Shown here one piece after another: positions 26,266 through 38,496 of a stretch of DNA of 64,000 nucleotides. The stretch is taken from positions 39,510,557 through 39,574,556 of the forward strand of contig OX439131.1 in assembly GCA_949318235.1 (NCBI GenBank). The letters are read 5' to 3'. The translations under genes and the position numbers were made by a program. The notes beneath the pieces were generated by a model. That model ran no database searches. It was not told the DNA's origin and was given only the letters and a program-made list of their open reading frames with translations. The stretch comes from Ecdyonurus torrentis (Eukaryota; Arthropoda; Insecta; Ephemeroptera; Heptageniidae). The first letter of the stretch is position 1, and every line of letters starts with the position of its first letter.

Positions 26266-26696
26266 AAAAGTGGAGGGAGGATATTGTGGTATTTACGCCA
26301 AGAATATAAAGTTTGGAGACTTTTCATCTTATATGATGATATAATAAAATATTATGCTAAAGAAGTTTTTAGAAATTCTGGTATATTATAAAACTAAGTT
26401 TTATGAAAAGTAGTAGCTATCATTTTAGATTATGAGTATAATATTAATTTGAATATTATTTTACAAAACAAAAAGTTCATAAGTTATTTTATCATTTTGA
26501 AATTTTAAAGACAATTTTTTGTTACGTATAATTACCACTTTATAATGTACGAGTACTTTACATTTTCGTATGCATATACTGTATTATGCATGTTATTACT
26601 ATTATATAACAATGTTAAGTATTATAAAGTGATTTGGTTTTATATATATAAAAAAGTGAACATTTCTATTTACTACAAAATGCGGTCAGTCAGAGC

Positions 26697-26880
26697 ATGA
26701 AGTTCAAAGCACGTTTTTGCTATAAACATACCAATTAGTTTTAAATTTTTATTCTTAATCGACATAAATTTACACTTTTTTTGTTTTTGAAAGTTTTTAC
26801 ATGAAAACAGAATTTTATAAAAACTTTTTTCAGATACAATTGGCTTTTATGCGAAAATAAAATCTTATACGGTTGCCAAT
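26697..26880 (+). repeat. Dispersed repeat, copy 1 (partner at 31.6 kb)
   Basis: About 180 bp matches 31609-31790 in direct orientation: AAGCACGTTTTTGCTATAAA, ACCAATTAGTTTTA and GAAAGTTTTTACATGAAAAC. No inverted ends are visible, unlike the foldback families. Confidence 0.8.
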
Positions 26881-26978
26881 AGTTGTATAATAATATATAA
26901 TATATTTTACGATAGTATTTAAAGTGTGTTAAATAAAAAAATATGTGCTTTAAGAGTGAGAGAGACAGTTAGAGAGAG

Positions 26979-26979
26979 T

Positions 26980-27011
<32 letters not shown>
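26979..27011. repeat. (AG)n microsatellite
   Basis: AG run with purine-rich shoulders. Confidence 0.9.
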
Positions 27012-27012
<1 letters not shown>

Positions 27013-27304
27013 CGCATGTAAGGTATATCGCAAAAAGCTATGACGTAAAAAAAAAAAAAGCATTGCGACAAGCTCCTGTTTCGACGACTTTGTTTATTTT
27101 CTTGGCACTAGATTTTTATTGCTGCTGACTTTTATTCATGACAAATTTGACAAAAATATTGTCTTAGAGTATCTTAAGTTTTTGATATTTAATTGTTAAC
27201 GTTTCGTTTTTAACAAACCCAACTAGGGGGTAAGAGTAATCACAAATAATATGTTTATATTCCCTAGCAGAAATCAAACCTTTTATGCAGTTTTTATGTG
27301 TTTT

Positions 27305-27656
27305 AACATTAAAAACATAGACAACATGAAATCATAAGCATTTACATCACAAAACACTTGATGGGACTTACATAAATAACATTAGTTTGTCTTAAAACCC
27401 AACTGTAGCACCGTAGCAGTGATTAGAAAATTTCAATTTATGCAACCCGCACAACATTTTCATACTAGTTTTTGCCTGTTTCTGACGTCATAAACAGAAA
27501 TATTCATGCAAATTGCATACTTTATAGTTTTTTTCTCGCTCTCTTGTGGGGCCACATTTACCTTCAGGTAAAAAGTATCATTAGTTTTGTAGATCCCATT
27601 TTGTGTTTAATGATTAAAAAGAATTATTTGTTGTTTCATTTTTTCTATGCCTTTAA
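27305..27656. mobile_element. Family F repeat, copy F2
   Basis: Same orientation as F1 and highly similar: CACAAAACACTTGATGGGA, CAACCCGCACAACATTTTCA, TCTGACGTCATAAAC, CTCTTGTGGGGCCACATT. Ends in CCTTTAA on the right. Confidence 0.87.
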
Positions 27657-27886
27657 CAAAAAAGTATAAAGATCTATCCTTTTATTTATTTATAAAAATT
27701 AAAAATTGATTTAAATACATTTTTCATGCAAGTTTGTTGGTTTCATTGATATTGTGTGTTTATGTTTCATTTGAAATGTTAAAATTGTCATGTATCATTT
27801 ATGATTACTTGTAATGTCACAAATATTGCTGGTATGTTAACACTGTATTATGAGTTACGTAAAGGAAATATTTTATGCGTAGCATA

Positions 27887-28003
<117 letters not shown>

Positions 28004-29289
28004 TATATATACTAAATTTTGCAACATTTTTTTCAGTGTGTAAAAATTTGGGTCGAAGTTCAATTTTGTCAAGGAGGAAGAAAAAGTTACATTCTCTAAA
28101 GACCAACAGAAAGCCATTCTTTTTTATATAACATGTTTACCTACCACTGCAAGAAAAGATACATGAAATAACATTGAAACTGCAGTCAACCCTTGCCACA
28201 AAAGATCAGGGGACAGATTTAAAGGTTCTAGGAAAAAAAAAAAAAAGAAAGGAGAAAATAAAATAAAAATTCTATATACAGCTTCGTAGAAAATTTCGCA
28301 TGAAAAAAATATTTAAATACGTCCTTAATTCTTATCACTTAATTATTGTTATGTTATTTTAGTTGCATTAAAGATTTTTTTTTTTTTTTTTTTTTTTTAC
28401 TATACTTAAAATTGAAATGATGAAAAAAAAAATTTCAAAGATTTTAATTTCCCTTTAAGCTATAAGGTAAAAACATTAAAGTTATTAGTGTTGTTATTTA
28501 TTAAATATTACAACCATTTTTATGTACAGAATTTATATTTAAGACAATTCTTATGTTTTAAGCATTTTATTCATTCATGATGCCTTCACTGTAGAGTGCA
28601 AACAAAATAAGAAAATGCACATACATTTTTTTTTATACAGAAACACAAAAAAAAGCTGTTTTTTTATACAATAAGAAAGCAGTAAAATAAGCAGCTTAAA
28701 ATAAGAAACAAGCTGTCAATTTTATAAAATATATAAAACCTAAAAATACACAGAGAAAAAAAATAATGCTTAAATATTACCACATTTTATTTTGTTTCAT
28801 TTTTTTTAAATATATATATATATAAAAACTGCAGTAATAAAATTCATATTAAACATTTAATAGTTTTAACTTTGTGACATATATAACTCTATAATTATGT
28901 TCATTAAAGTTAATAACTTGAATAGTAATTAAATTATGAATGACCACAATTAAATTTAAATTTGTTACAAATTATTGAAACCATCCATTTTATATATTTA
29001 GATGTAAAGTTTTTAGAATAATGAAAATATATATGATTATATAAGTTATATAATAATAGAATTGTTTTACTTTGTCTTATAGATCAAAATTAAAAGTGAC
29101 ATTCTGTGGTTTGTGACCACATGTTTATATTCAGGCAATATGCCAGAAAAATTACACAATTTTTCAATACTCGCTATAAATACTGTATACGCTAGAAATA
29201 GTAATAAAATTAATATTTTTTTTATAAAAACACAATATTTATGTTATTTAATTGAAAGTTTGATTATATAGATTTTTTTATATAATATA

Positions 29290-29555
29290 ATACGACCCTG
29301 TCTTCACGGACGTACAAAATAACTACGTAATTTGTACGTAATAAAAACTGTATGCACATTACGTAGCATCCAAGTACGTAATGTTCATAACCTAAGTAAT
29401 TTACGTATATAAATACTGTACGTAATTTATGTACTCTCCTCCCGAATAAATCTGACCGGTTACGTTAAAGTTTCCCCATATATTTAACATTTGAAGACAT
29501 GAACGCTGCGGTCACATTTATTCGGGAGGAGTGTGCATAAGTACGTAACGTATAC
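29290..29555. mobile_element. TACGTA-rich segment with a CTCCTCCCGAATAAAT hairpin
   Basis: CTCCTCCCGAATAAAT (from 29437) and ATTTATTCGGGAGGAG (to 29531) are perfect complements about 63 bp apart. At least seven TACGTA or near-TACGTA words lie mostly to the left (29312-29425), with two on the right. The mirrored TACGTA..TTATG arms suggest a foldback element larger than the central hairpin. Exact edges are unclear. Confidence 0.6.
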
Positions 29556-30286
29556 GTGCATCAACCAATCAATTCAAATTAATAAAAAAAAATTCATATG
29601 TATAAATATTACTTTTACATAAATATTTAATAGTAATCACAAGCTTTATAACAAATATATGTTTTTCATTAATTTACAATATTATAAAAAACAAATAATG
29701 AATTTTTTTTATATATACCAACAAATTTATTTAATTTGTAACAAATATAAAAACATACATACATACAAATTTAAGAACGTATAAAACAAACATTAAACTA
29801 CCATGCATTTTAATATAATGCTATGACTTGTATTAAATTACATTTGCCAGTGTTTTACTGTTGCTGGTTGGTGTAGTTGTTGTATATTGCAAATTATTTA
29901 ACCTTGTAGTCATGAACTCAATTAAATAAACTGTCCTAGTTTATAAGTACTGCACAGAACAAAAATATATTTCAAAATAAAAATGTCTTATTTTTTATAA
30001 TTACTATACATTCATTTTGTAAAATATAATTCATTTTTGTAATTTAAAATTGTGCTTTAAATGTTTAATTAAAACAATTTAAAACAAAGGAAAAAAATTG
30101 TTATTAATAAACTGTCTTAATATGTACATATATATTTCTTGTTATGATTTAGTACTATCATTATAGTTTTGGTCTAGTTTTCTAATTGTTCATATACAAT
30201 TATTACTGAAATATATATTTTACTACTCTAAGTTTTTAGAACAAGTATTTGATTGTGTGAGTGAATGAATGAATGTGTGGGTGTGT

Positions 30287-30289
<3 letters not shown>

Positions 30290-30352
<63 letters not shown>
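30290..30352. repeat. (AG)n microsatellite
   Basis: 63-bp AG run preceded by GAAT and GTGT repeats. Confidence 0.97.
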
Positions 30353-30356
<4 letters not shown>

Positions 30357-30593
30357 AATATACAAAAATTCTTCTGTCCCACATAATTATGCGCTTCTAT
30401 ACAAAATAGTACGTTGTTGCTGGACATATACTGCTTTAATTTATTAATATAATTTAATAGTTATTATATAACATGTTGAAAAATAGAGGGGTATTACATT
30501 TGTGCTTTGGAGTTCTATTTCTTTAGTAGTGAAAAGTAACTTTTCTGTACAGCATAGTTACGACAACATAGTTAACTTTTCAGTGTACCTTTT

Positions 30594-30632
30594 TTGGCAT
30601 CTAAATGAAAACCATTTATTATTATTATTCTT
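30594..30632 (+). repeat. Short dispersed repeat with ATT tail, copy 1
   Basis: GTACCTTTTTTGGCATCTAA, then AAA.CCAT and TTATTATTATT. It matches 55640-55695 closely. An ATT-repeat tail after a shared 3' segment resembles the 3' end of a LINE or SINE. Confidence 0.45.
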
Positions 30633-30651
30633 TTAGAGATAGAGATAGATG

Positions 30652-30660
<9 letters not shown>

Positions 30661-30685
<25 letters not shown>
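30661..30685. repeat. (AG)n microsatellite
   Basis: Pure AG run just before the exon-like segment at 30.7 kb. Confidence 0.93.
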
Positions 30686-30738
30686 ATGTGTTAAAATGCT
30701 GCGATGTTGATCTAAATTTTATTCCCTTTCAAAATCAG

Positions 30739-30879
30739 GTAAAAGTAAAATTTATTGAACCACAATGGCAGTTAGATCGAGTTTTAGAAAAGAGGAGGAA
30801 AGGGTTCCGTTTTTTGAAAGTAGTAGTTGCAGCGTCAGCCTTGTTGGAAACTGCTAAATGGACACAGTTTACTACTTAA
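30739..30879 (+). CDS. Exon-like segment of unknown identity (possible terminal exon)
   Basis: A pyrimidine-rich acceptor (ATTCCCTTTCAAAATCAG) precedes a 46-codon open frame beginning VKVKFIEPQWQLDRVLEKRR and ending ALLETAKWTQFTT and TAA. Its composition is less biased than surrounding random frames. I find no recognisable motif and no partner exon upstream. Reading it as a pseudo-exon or chance frame is equally possible. Confidence 0.2.
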   Translation, partial: VKVKFIEPQWQLDRVLEKRRKGFRFLKVVVAASALLETAKWTQFTT

Positions 30880-31608
30880 ATTTATGATACCATACCAACT
30901 TTCAACTTGACTAGTATTATATAATAGCAATCATTTGATAACAAAAAAATGTGTCACAAACAGTTTTTTTTTCTCCTACTGCAAAGTTTTAGGAACTTTC
31001 CAATTAGGTAAAATTTCTTCTAACCTTTTTTTTTTTACCTAAAGGTATATAAATTACATTGAAAAATCTAATATAAAAAAAGTAAAGTAAAAAGCTTTAC
31101 CGTGTAAAAATAATAAATCAGTACTTTAGTGTAGTTTATACTTACTTGGGAATCCGAATAAGAATGAATTTAGAAAGAAAAAAAAAGAGATTTTTATGAA
31201 GCTATTATTAAATTCTATTGACAAAAAATACACTATGTTCTGTTTTTTTCATATATTATTGTAATTGTACTTTTAAAGAGTTTATTTTTTTATGCAAAAT
31301 AAGACATGTTTGTCTTGACTATTGAATATATAAAGAAAACAAGAAGAGTTTTCAAATTTGTTCAGGTACAATATTTTATTGTTTTGTTATTCTTGCAGAA
31401 CTTGGTGTGTATATCAGAGAACGTTTTTTTGATATCATTGTCTTGCTTCTTACATGTGATATATTTTTTGTTTTACATAAAAATACATTTTTATTTCGTA
31501 GGAAAAAATACACATAGAAGAAAAACTAAGATCGTTTATTTTTTTTGTTCTTTACTCAACAAGCATACCAAGCAGAGAATTTTGATGTGAAGTCTTCGTT
31601 CCTTAAAG

Positions 31609-31790
31609 TATGAAGTTTGAAGCACGTTTTTGCTATAAAGATACCAATTAGTTTTAGATTTTTTATTCTTAATCACCTTAAATTCATACTTTTATTTTTT
31701 TGAAAGTTTTTACATGAAAACAGCATTTTATAAAAACTTTTTCAGATATAATTTGTTTTTATGCAAAAATAAAATCTCAAAAAGTTTGCA
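31609..31790 (+). repeat. Dispersed repeat, copy 2 (partner at 26.7 kb)
   Basis: Direct copy of the 26697-26880 repeat, with scattered substitutions and small indels. Confidence 0.8.
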
Positions 31791-33867
31791 AAAGTTTGTA
31801 TTTATATAATATTATATTATTAAATAGTATTTATTTGTTAAAAAAGAAAAGAAATGAAAAAAGTTGACATCAAAGACAGTCACATTTTAAAACATTAATA
31901 TTTATTTTAATAACAAAAAACAAAGAAAATAAGAATGAAAAATAATTAAAAAAATAATGTCTTTCTGTATACTTGTCAACATACTTTAAACTGTAATTAA
32001 ATGAACGTACAAATGGTACAGAAACAGTCATAGAATAGTTGTTAATAGAAATTTATCCAAAAAATAATTGTTCTCTTCCCCCCCCCCCCAAAAAAAAGCA
32101 TAAACCAGCACTAATTTTGTTCTTTTTTAGTATCATAATTTTTTTATATAATTATATAAATAAATGTATTCTTCGACAATATTTCTATTCTCATATTTAA
32201 AAAATTTTTATTAATAAAGTTATGAATAGAACAAAATACTCTATTGTTATCCTCTTATATTAGAAAGAACAACGTCTTAAATTGTATAGAATAAATTCTT
32301 ATAATAATGAATCATAATAATAACAATTTCCAAGTAAAATCTTGAAAATAAGTTTTACAATTTCTTTTTATTCTTCATCGTCGATAAATTGCTAATGATC
32401 ACTAAGAGAAATGTCTCCAGGCCATAATTATTTTAAATGTCATTTTCTTTTATTGTGCCTGAGAAAAATAATTGAACGAATTTATTGTAAAAAGATATCC
32501 TCTAGAGAAAGAGTGAACAGTTGTTGGTCTTTTACAAAATAGAAAAAAAAAAGTGTCTTACTATAATACATAAAAAAAAGAGTATAATAATTACAACTTT
32601 CTTTTTATGATAAAAAGTCAAGAATATAATAATAATAAAAATAATATACACTATCATGGAATCTATCTGTTGCATAATCATAATATAAATTAGATTCAGA
32701 AATTATCTGGGTATTACGTATATCTATCTAATAATGTTTCCATGTGTTTTTTACATTAAATTTATTGAAGCTTCTCATCGCATGTAACGTAGGACTTTCA
32801 TTTTCTTATATTATAGTTTTTCTGGCTACATAATTTACTGTACTAGATTTCTCTAATTTTGAAATATATAAAGGTGCAATACACACTACCCATTATATTA
32901 TAATTACATTCAATTATATGATATTACATAATGAAAAATACATTTTCCATTGTTGCAAATTTAGAAATCACAATGTTATTTTTATGTCATAAATAGGCTA
33001 TAGATTAAAAAAATAAAAAAAAAAGAAAAGACAAATATATTTTTGAGAGTTAATTATTTGAGACGTAACAATAATATCAGTGCAAATTTGCTACTGGGGT
33101 GTTAAAAAAAAGTAATAGTAAAAATAGCTGACAGAATGATATTTCCTCTAATTTTGCCTGTAATAGCAATCGTTGTTTGTTTACAAAATCTGTGCTATTT
33201 TTTTTTTTTTTTTTTTTTTTTACAATTATTCATTTAAATATTCACAGTAAAACTTGTTCTCTATTGTTGTAACAGAAAATTAAGTGATAAAAAGAAGAAA
33301 CATTTTATGAATATAGAAAAGCAAACACTGTTAAAGCCCATAGAAAATTATGCATTATTAAATAAATTCAAAATGTAAACATTAGTTTAAAACCTTATTA
33401 AAAATTGTTTTATTTACTAACTATTTTTTTATGATACAAGTAATTGATGCAAATGAAGGCATATATATTTTTTAAATAGTAATACATACATTCTTCTGAG
33501 AATTATAATATATACATAAGAATTCAATTTTTTTAATTCAATTTTTAACTTAATTAACAGAATGAAAATAAAATAAAAATCTAAAACGTTAGTAAAGTTT
33601 TTGTACGTTTTCAAAGAAAACAATGACTAAAATTTATAACATTAATTTATAAAACTGTTATAAATTATTTATATTGCAGAATTGTAAGAGGAAATTAAAA
33701 AAGTAAAATGAATTATAAAATGTATATTTACATAGTACATGTTAAATAAAATCTGTAAAAATATTATTTTCTAGTTTAATTTTTCCTAGCTGCTAAGTAA
33801 GTTTTACTAAGTATAATATAGACTAGAAAAAAAAAAAAAGAAAAAAAAAAAAGATGAGGGATGAGGG

Positions 33868-33996
33868 ATGAGTAAGGTAAATACTGACTTTCTTACCTCA
33901 ATCCAATTAGCAGACACCGCATTTAGCTCACTAGGAGTTGAGAGAGGGGAAGGGGTTGATTACTCCGTGTCACCACGAGATTATGGCAGATTATAA
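33868..33996 (+). CDS. Small open reading frame (42 codons) in a G+C-richer island
   Basis: Reads MSKVNTDFLTSIQLADTAFS, then SLGVERGEGVDYSVSPRDYG, RL and TAA. The block stands out from long AT-rich flanks and codes without low-complexity bias. The family is unknown. The same DNA can be read on the minus strand as a 34-base exon at 33897-33930, between a strong pyrimidine tract plus CCTAG and a GTAAGA donor. I cannot decide between these readings, or a third in which it is part of a repeat. Confidence 0.25.
   Translation: MSKVNTDFLTSIQLADTAFSSLGVERGEGVDYSVSPRDYGRL
33897..33930 (-). other. Candidate small non-coding exon upstream of the transglutaminase gene
   Basis: Minus-strand acceptor CCCCTTCCCCTCTCTCAACT followed by CCTAG, then 34 bases, then donor GAG with GTAAGAAAG. 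Both sites are among the strongest I see in the 43 kb upstream of the transglutaminase. Joined to 20603 it would give a short upstream open frame that stops out of frame with the main ATG. Confidence 0.25.
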
Positions 33997-34670
33997 AGTC
34001 AGAACTTGTGAGCTCTCACTTTTAACGAAATCTAATACATATTTTCAATGTCTACCTTACAAGTTTTGTTAACTCTTAAATATTGTATATTGTAATAAAT
34101 AAATCGTATGCAAATAAGAAAATACAATAATACGTAATAATAATTGCATGAGTTAAGATTTATCAATTTATATATTTATAATTTAACAAACATTCATGTC
34201 ATGTATTAAATTGCAATGCATCATGAACTAATTATATCGAATAATAGTTTTTATACGCAAAAATTTCATTTTCACGCCAATTTATAAAAGAACACAATTA
34301 AATCAAAATTATGTCAATTGAAAATTCATCATACAATAAATTTATTGTAGGCCTCATCTATATCCTAAATCATATGTAACCTAGTATGCAAGTATTAGAA
34401 CTTAGAAAATGTATTTTCAGTGTGAAATTTAAGTTATATGTTATTGTACATATTAGCACTTTGAGCTTTCAATAATATACATTTCACATATCAAGCATTA
34501 TGTTACTAGAACTAATTATTGGATTTCTGCTCATTTGATTTTCAACTTAATTCCAGAAATTTATAAGCTGCTTATTAATTGATAAAGAAACAGTATATTT
34601 TATTTCATGCATGTAGAAAAATATTCTTTTCAATCTTATTTATAATAAATTTACTGGGTATCTGTTGGTA

Positions 34671-34958
34671 TATACCGGTTGCACTCATATTTTAAAGCCA
34701 CCATTTTGTTGGTCAGGAATACATAGGCCAGCATAGGAAAAACGTTTTTTTTTTAGTAGTAAAAGAAGCTTCAAATCTCAATCAAAGCCTTATTTCTAGC
34801 TCCTAATAAACTCGGAGAATATGAGTAAATTTCGTTCAGTTGAAATAAACTCATTTTATGTAAAAAAAATTAGTAGAAGTAATGTTTCCCCTATGCTTGA
34901 CAATGCATTAGGCACCACAAACATGGCGACAAAGCGTAAGGATGTGCAAGGGGTCTAT
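34671..34958 (-). mobile_element. Family D element, copy D1
   Basis: Inverted copy of the 53.7-kb element. Shared words include GTTGGTCAGGAATACATAGG, CCAGCATAGGAAAAACG, TTATTTCTAGCTCCTAATAA and ATGGCGACAAAGCG. The ends are ACCGGTTGCACTCATAT and GTGCAAGGGGTCTATAT, imperfect inverted repeats. Confidence 0.87.
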
Positions 34959-35055
34959 ATTCTTTAAAAATAAAAAAGTTTCTTTTTCAATTTTTTCCTA
35001 ATATTATTTATTCCTAATGTAGATATGTAGGTTTTCTCGGTTCGATAAGTGAACA

Positions 35056-35056
35056 G

Positions 35057-35148
<92 letters not shown>
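35056..35148. repeat. (AAC)n trinucleotide array
   Basis: About 31 AAC units, degrading to AAT and GAA triplets on the right to 35187. Confidence 0.98.
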
Positions 35149-36430
35149 AAACAATAACAATAACAACAACAGAAGAATAAGAAGAAGGTTATCCTGTTAG
35201 AGCCTACGACACTAGCAATGTCTCACCCCATTATTTATTCCATTAAAAAAAAATTAAGCTACTTTTTATATATTTCAAATGAAAAATGTAATTCAACAAA
35301 AGTATAGTCAAGAAAACAACAGTTGCTTCTTATTTTGGTAGACAGACAGAATGAAGAATGTAAACAATTTATCATTCTAATTTTTTAGTTTATATACATG
35401 TATATTTTTTTAAGAGATTTTCTTTTGCTTTGTACTTTAAATGGGTTAATATCGAGACATTTTATGATATTTTTCATAAAATGTCAAAGTAGTAAGACAT
35501 GTTTTACAATTCAATTAATCTTTTCAACATCACTACTAATAAAATTATTTTCCATAGAAATTAAGTCACAAGTGACAGTAAAAAAAAAAGAGCATAGTAA
35601 TTTACATGACACGCCAACCATTCTAAATAATCTGCAGAGTTAGGATGAAAAAGAGATTTTAACCACGTCCACGTATCTACGTAAATTTACTAAAGTTATG
35701 CAAATTTTATTACCTCAGACTTGTTGTGAAATTTCTAAAAATGAAAATAATATACATTTTTTCATATACAACTTTATATAAGAAAATAATATAATTTTCA
35801 TACTGTGTGTCTTAATTTAAAATTTAAAAATCATGTTTTTTTTGTATGTTTCTTCATTTTTCTCTTTACTTAATTTACTTTTTTTTTTTGTAACATTCCT
35901 AATTTCTTTAACTTATACAAAACAAAAGTATCTTTTTAAACAAGAATACTTGTCATAGATGACACATTTTAATAATACAATAATAATGTATTATAAATAA
36001 CATCTTAAGAAATGTGTACCTTATTTTAAATTAAGTCGGCTAACTTTGTTTGTTTTTTTGCTCCTATAATATTGCTGTAGTGAAAATAATCTCTTTATAT
36101 TGAAAATAGTGATTAATTATTGTTAGTAACTTAATTGAAAAAGCATATTGATATCAAAGACATAAAATTTGTAAACTATGCTAAAGTAAAGTACAAACTC
36201 ATATCTTTAAGGAAACTTCTATTATGTATGTCAGTATATTATATTGAACTACTATAGTAAGATATTTGTGTAATTACTCCAAGTTTCACAAGACATTCAA
36301 TACAATATTCTCATCTTATTTAATCTCATATTACCTCTGTCACTATATCGTGCTCTGGTTTACTTGATAATGTTATCTACCTCATTCTATTGACATATTA
36401 CTCCTATGCATTGGTATATATTATATATAT

Positions 36431-36472
36431 ACAGGGTGACCACAAAAATCGCTACGATTTCAAGATGCTATA

Positions 36473-36515
<43 letters not shown>

Positions 36516-36944
36516 AAGTTTTTATTACATCAAATTGAAGCTTGAATTTACACATTTTTAAAACTAAAAATAAAATTTTTTTGCGTTGCTTGGTTCTTTT
36601 GCAAGACGCCAAAAAGTAAAAGACGAGCCTGGTCCGAAAAAATTACACTTCTGGGCACCAAATCTAGCTAAAAGAAATTGTTTTTAAATCTCTTTCCATA
36701 TTTTTTTCTTCACACAACTTACCCTATGGCTTCTCAACGTCAGAAGTGTAATTTTTTCGGACCAGGCTCGTCTTTTACTTTTTGGCGTCTTGCAAAAGAA
36801 CCAAGCAACGCAACAAAATTTTATTTTTAGTTTTAAAAATGTGTTAATTCAAGCTTCAATTTGATGTAATAAAAACTTTAAAAAAATTAAAATTTCTAAT
36901 TTTATAGCATCTTGAAATCGTTGCGATTTTTGTGGTCACCCTGT
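36431..36944. mobile_element. 514-bp foldback element with CAGGGTG ends (mariner-like insertion site)
   Basis: ACAGGGTGACCACAAAAATC at the left is complemented at the right with one change. Arms of about 200 bp are nearly perfect, including CTTGGTTCTTTTGCAAGACG and AAAGACGAGCCTGGTCCGAA. The loop is about 90 bp (near 36651-36742). Both flanks are TA-repeats, so the structure reads TA, CAGGGTG, arms, CACCCTG, TA, as for Tc1/mariner targets. A 34-bp AT run lies in the left arm only. Confidence 0.93.
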
Positions 36945-37404
36945 ATATATATATATATATATATATACATACATACATACATACATAATACATAGCTTTC
37001 TAGTCTGTAATTAATTCAAAGTTAATTCAATAGTTTTTTTCTTAGTTCTCTCTTCAGTAAATATAAAAAAAAAAGAGAAGCAAAATGCTGAAGGTGATGA
37101 AAGGATATTAAGATGACGTAGTTATTTCTCTCAAGTATGTTGTAGGAAATAACTTAAGAGAGAGTAAAGGTAAAATGAAGAATTTGTCCTATATATAACT
37201 TGAGCTTTATTATATGATGTTAATTATGACGTAATATTATACTTATGTTGTAAAAGTGCAAAGACTTAATGCAAAATAATGTTAAATCAATAATATATAT
37301 AAGCAGTAAACTTACTGCGGTATATTTTTCAAACATTAAATGGAAGACGTGTAGTGAAAATATAATAATGATAATAATTTTTCAATTTTAGTTCTCCTTT
37401 TTCA

Positions 37405-37778
37405 CAGTGAATGAGGAAGAGTAAACAATTTTAGGTGGTATTTTAATTTCATATTCTAGAAGAGTACATTGTCCTGAATCGATACATATATGAATTTCTA
37501 ATTTTTGAGTTCATTAATTATTTTTAATTAATTTTTGAAAGTCGTGAAATGACGTCACAGGCCGCAACTTTTTTCTATGACCACATGCATAAGCTGCAAC
37601 TTGTAACGTCTTTTCGCAACTTTCAAAAATTAATTAAAAATATTTAATGAACTCAACATTTATAAATTCTCATCTATGTATCGATTCAGGACTTTAATCT
37701 CTGATCTATATAATCTTTTAGAATATGAAAAAAAATTAACCCCTAAATTTTTTTGTAGTCTTCCTCATTATTTCTCAT
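37405..37778. mobile_element. Family ABC foldback, copy B (most complete)
   Basis: Both ends carry GAGGAAGA. The arms pair through TTTCATATTCTA, CCTGAATCGATACATA and TTAATTAATTTTTGAAAG, with centre AAATGACGTCACAG and the inverted counterpart TGTAACGTCTTTTCG. Non-coding. Confidence 0.9.
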
Positions 37779-38045
37779 TAATTGCAGCGTAATTTTATTT
37801 CGTATAAAATAAAAAATAACTATGCTATTAAAAAAAAAAAAAAAAAAGAAAAAAAAAAGAAAAAAGAAAAAAGAAAGCATAGATCTGACTGGTTAATTTT
37901 GATTTCTAGGTGCTGGTTCTTTAAATATTAAGATTAAGAATAATTGCATTATATTTCTTTGCAATAATCATGATTAAAAAAAAAAAAAAACACAAAAATG
38001 AATTTATAGAGTAACGGAAATTATAAAATGGAAACACGTATACTG

Positions 38046-38208
<163 letters not shown>

Positions 38209-38400
38209 GAAAATCTATAAATTTTTAGCTGTTTGTTGTATAATGTTTTGTCTCTTGGCTTTCATACTAGTCTTGTATTTGGTTCTAATAAAGCTATCAA
38301 TTTTAAAAGTAATGTTTTTTTTCTTTAATCGCTATAGTCTCTTTACTATAAAATATTGTTAAAGTTTTGTTTTGCAACTTCAACCAGCTGGAGTATCAAG

Positions 38401-38403
<3 letters not shown>

Positions 38404-38492
<89 letters not shown>
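38404..38492. repeat. (AT)n microsatellite, 89 bp
   Basis: Pure AT run about 200 bp after the previous one. Confidence 0.97.

Positions 38493-38496
<4 letters not shown>

Noticed and set aside
35056..35148. Regular short repeats considered as a CRISPR array
   Set aside because: A plain AAC trinucleotide microsatellite with no spacers, in a eukaryotic genome.
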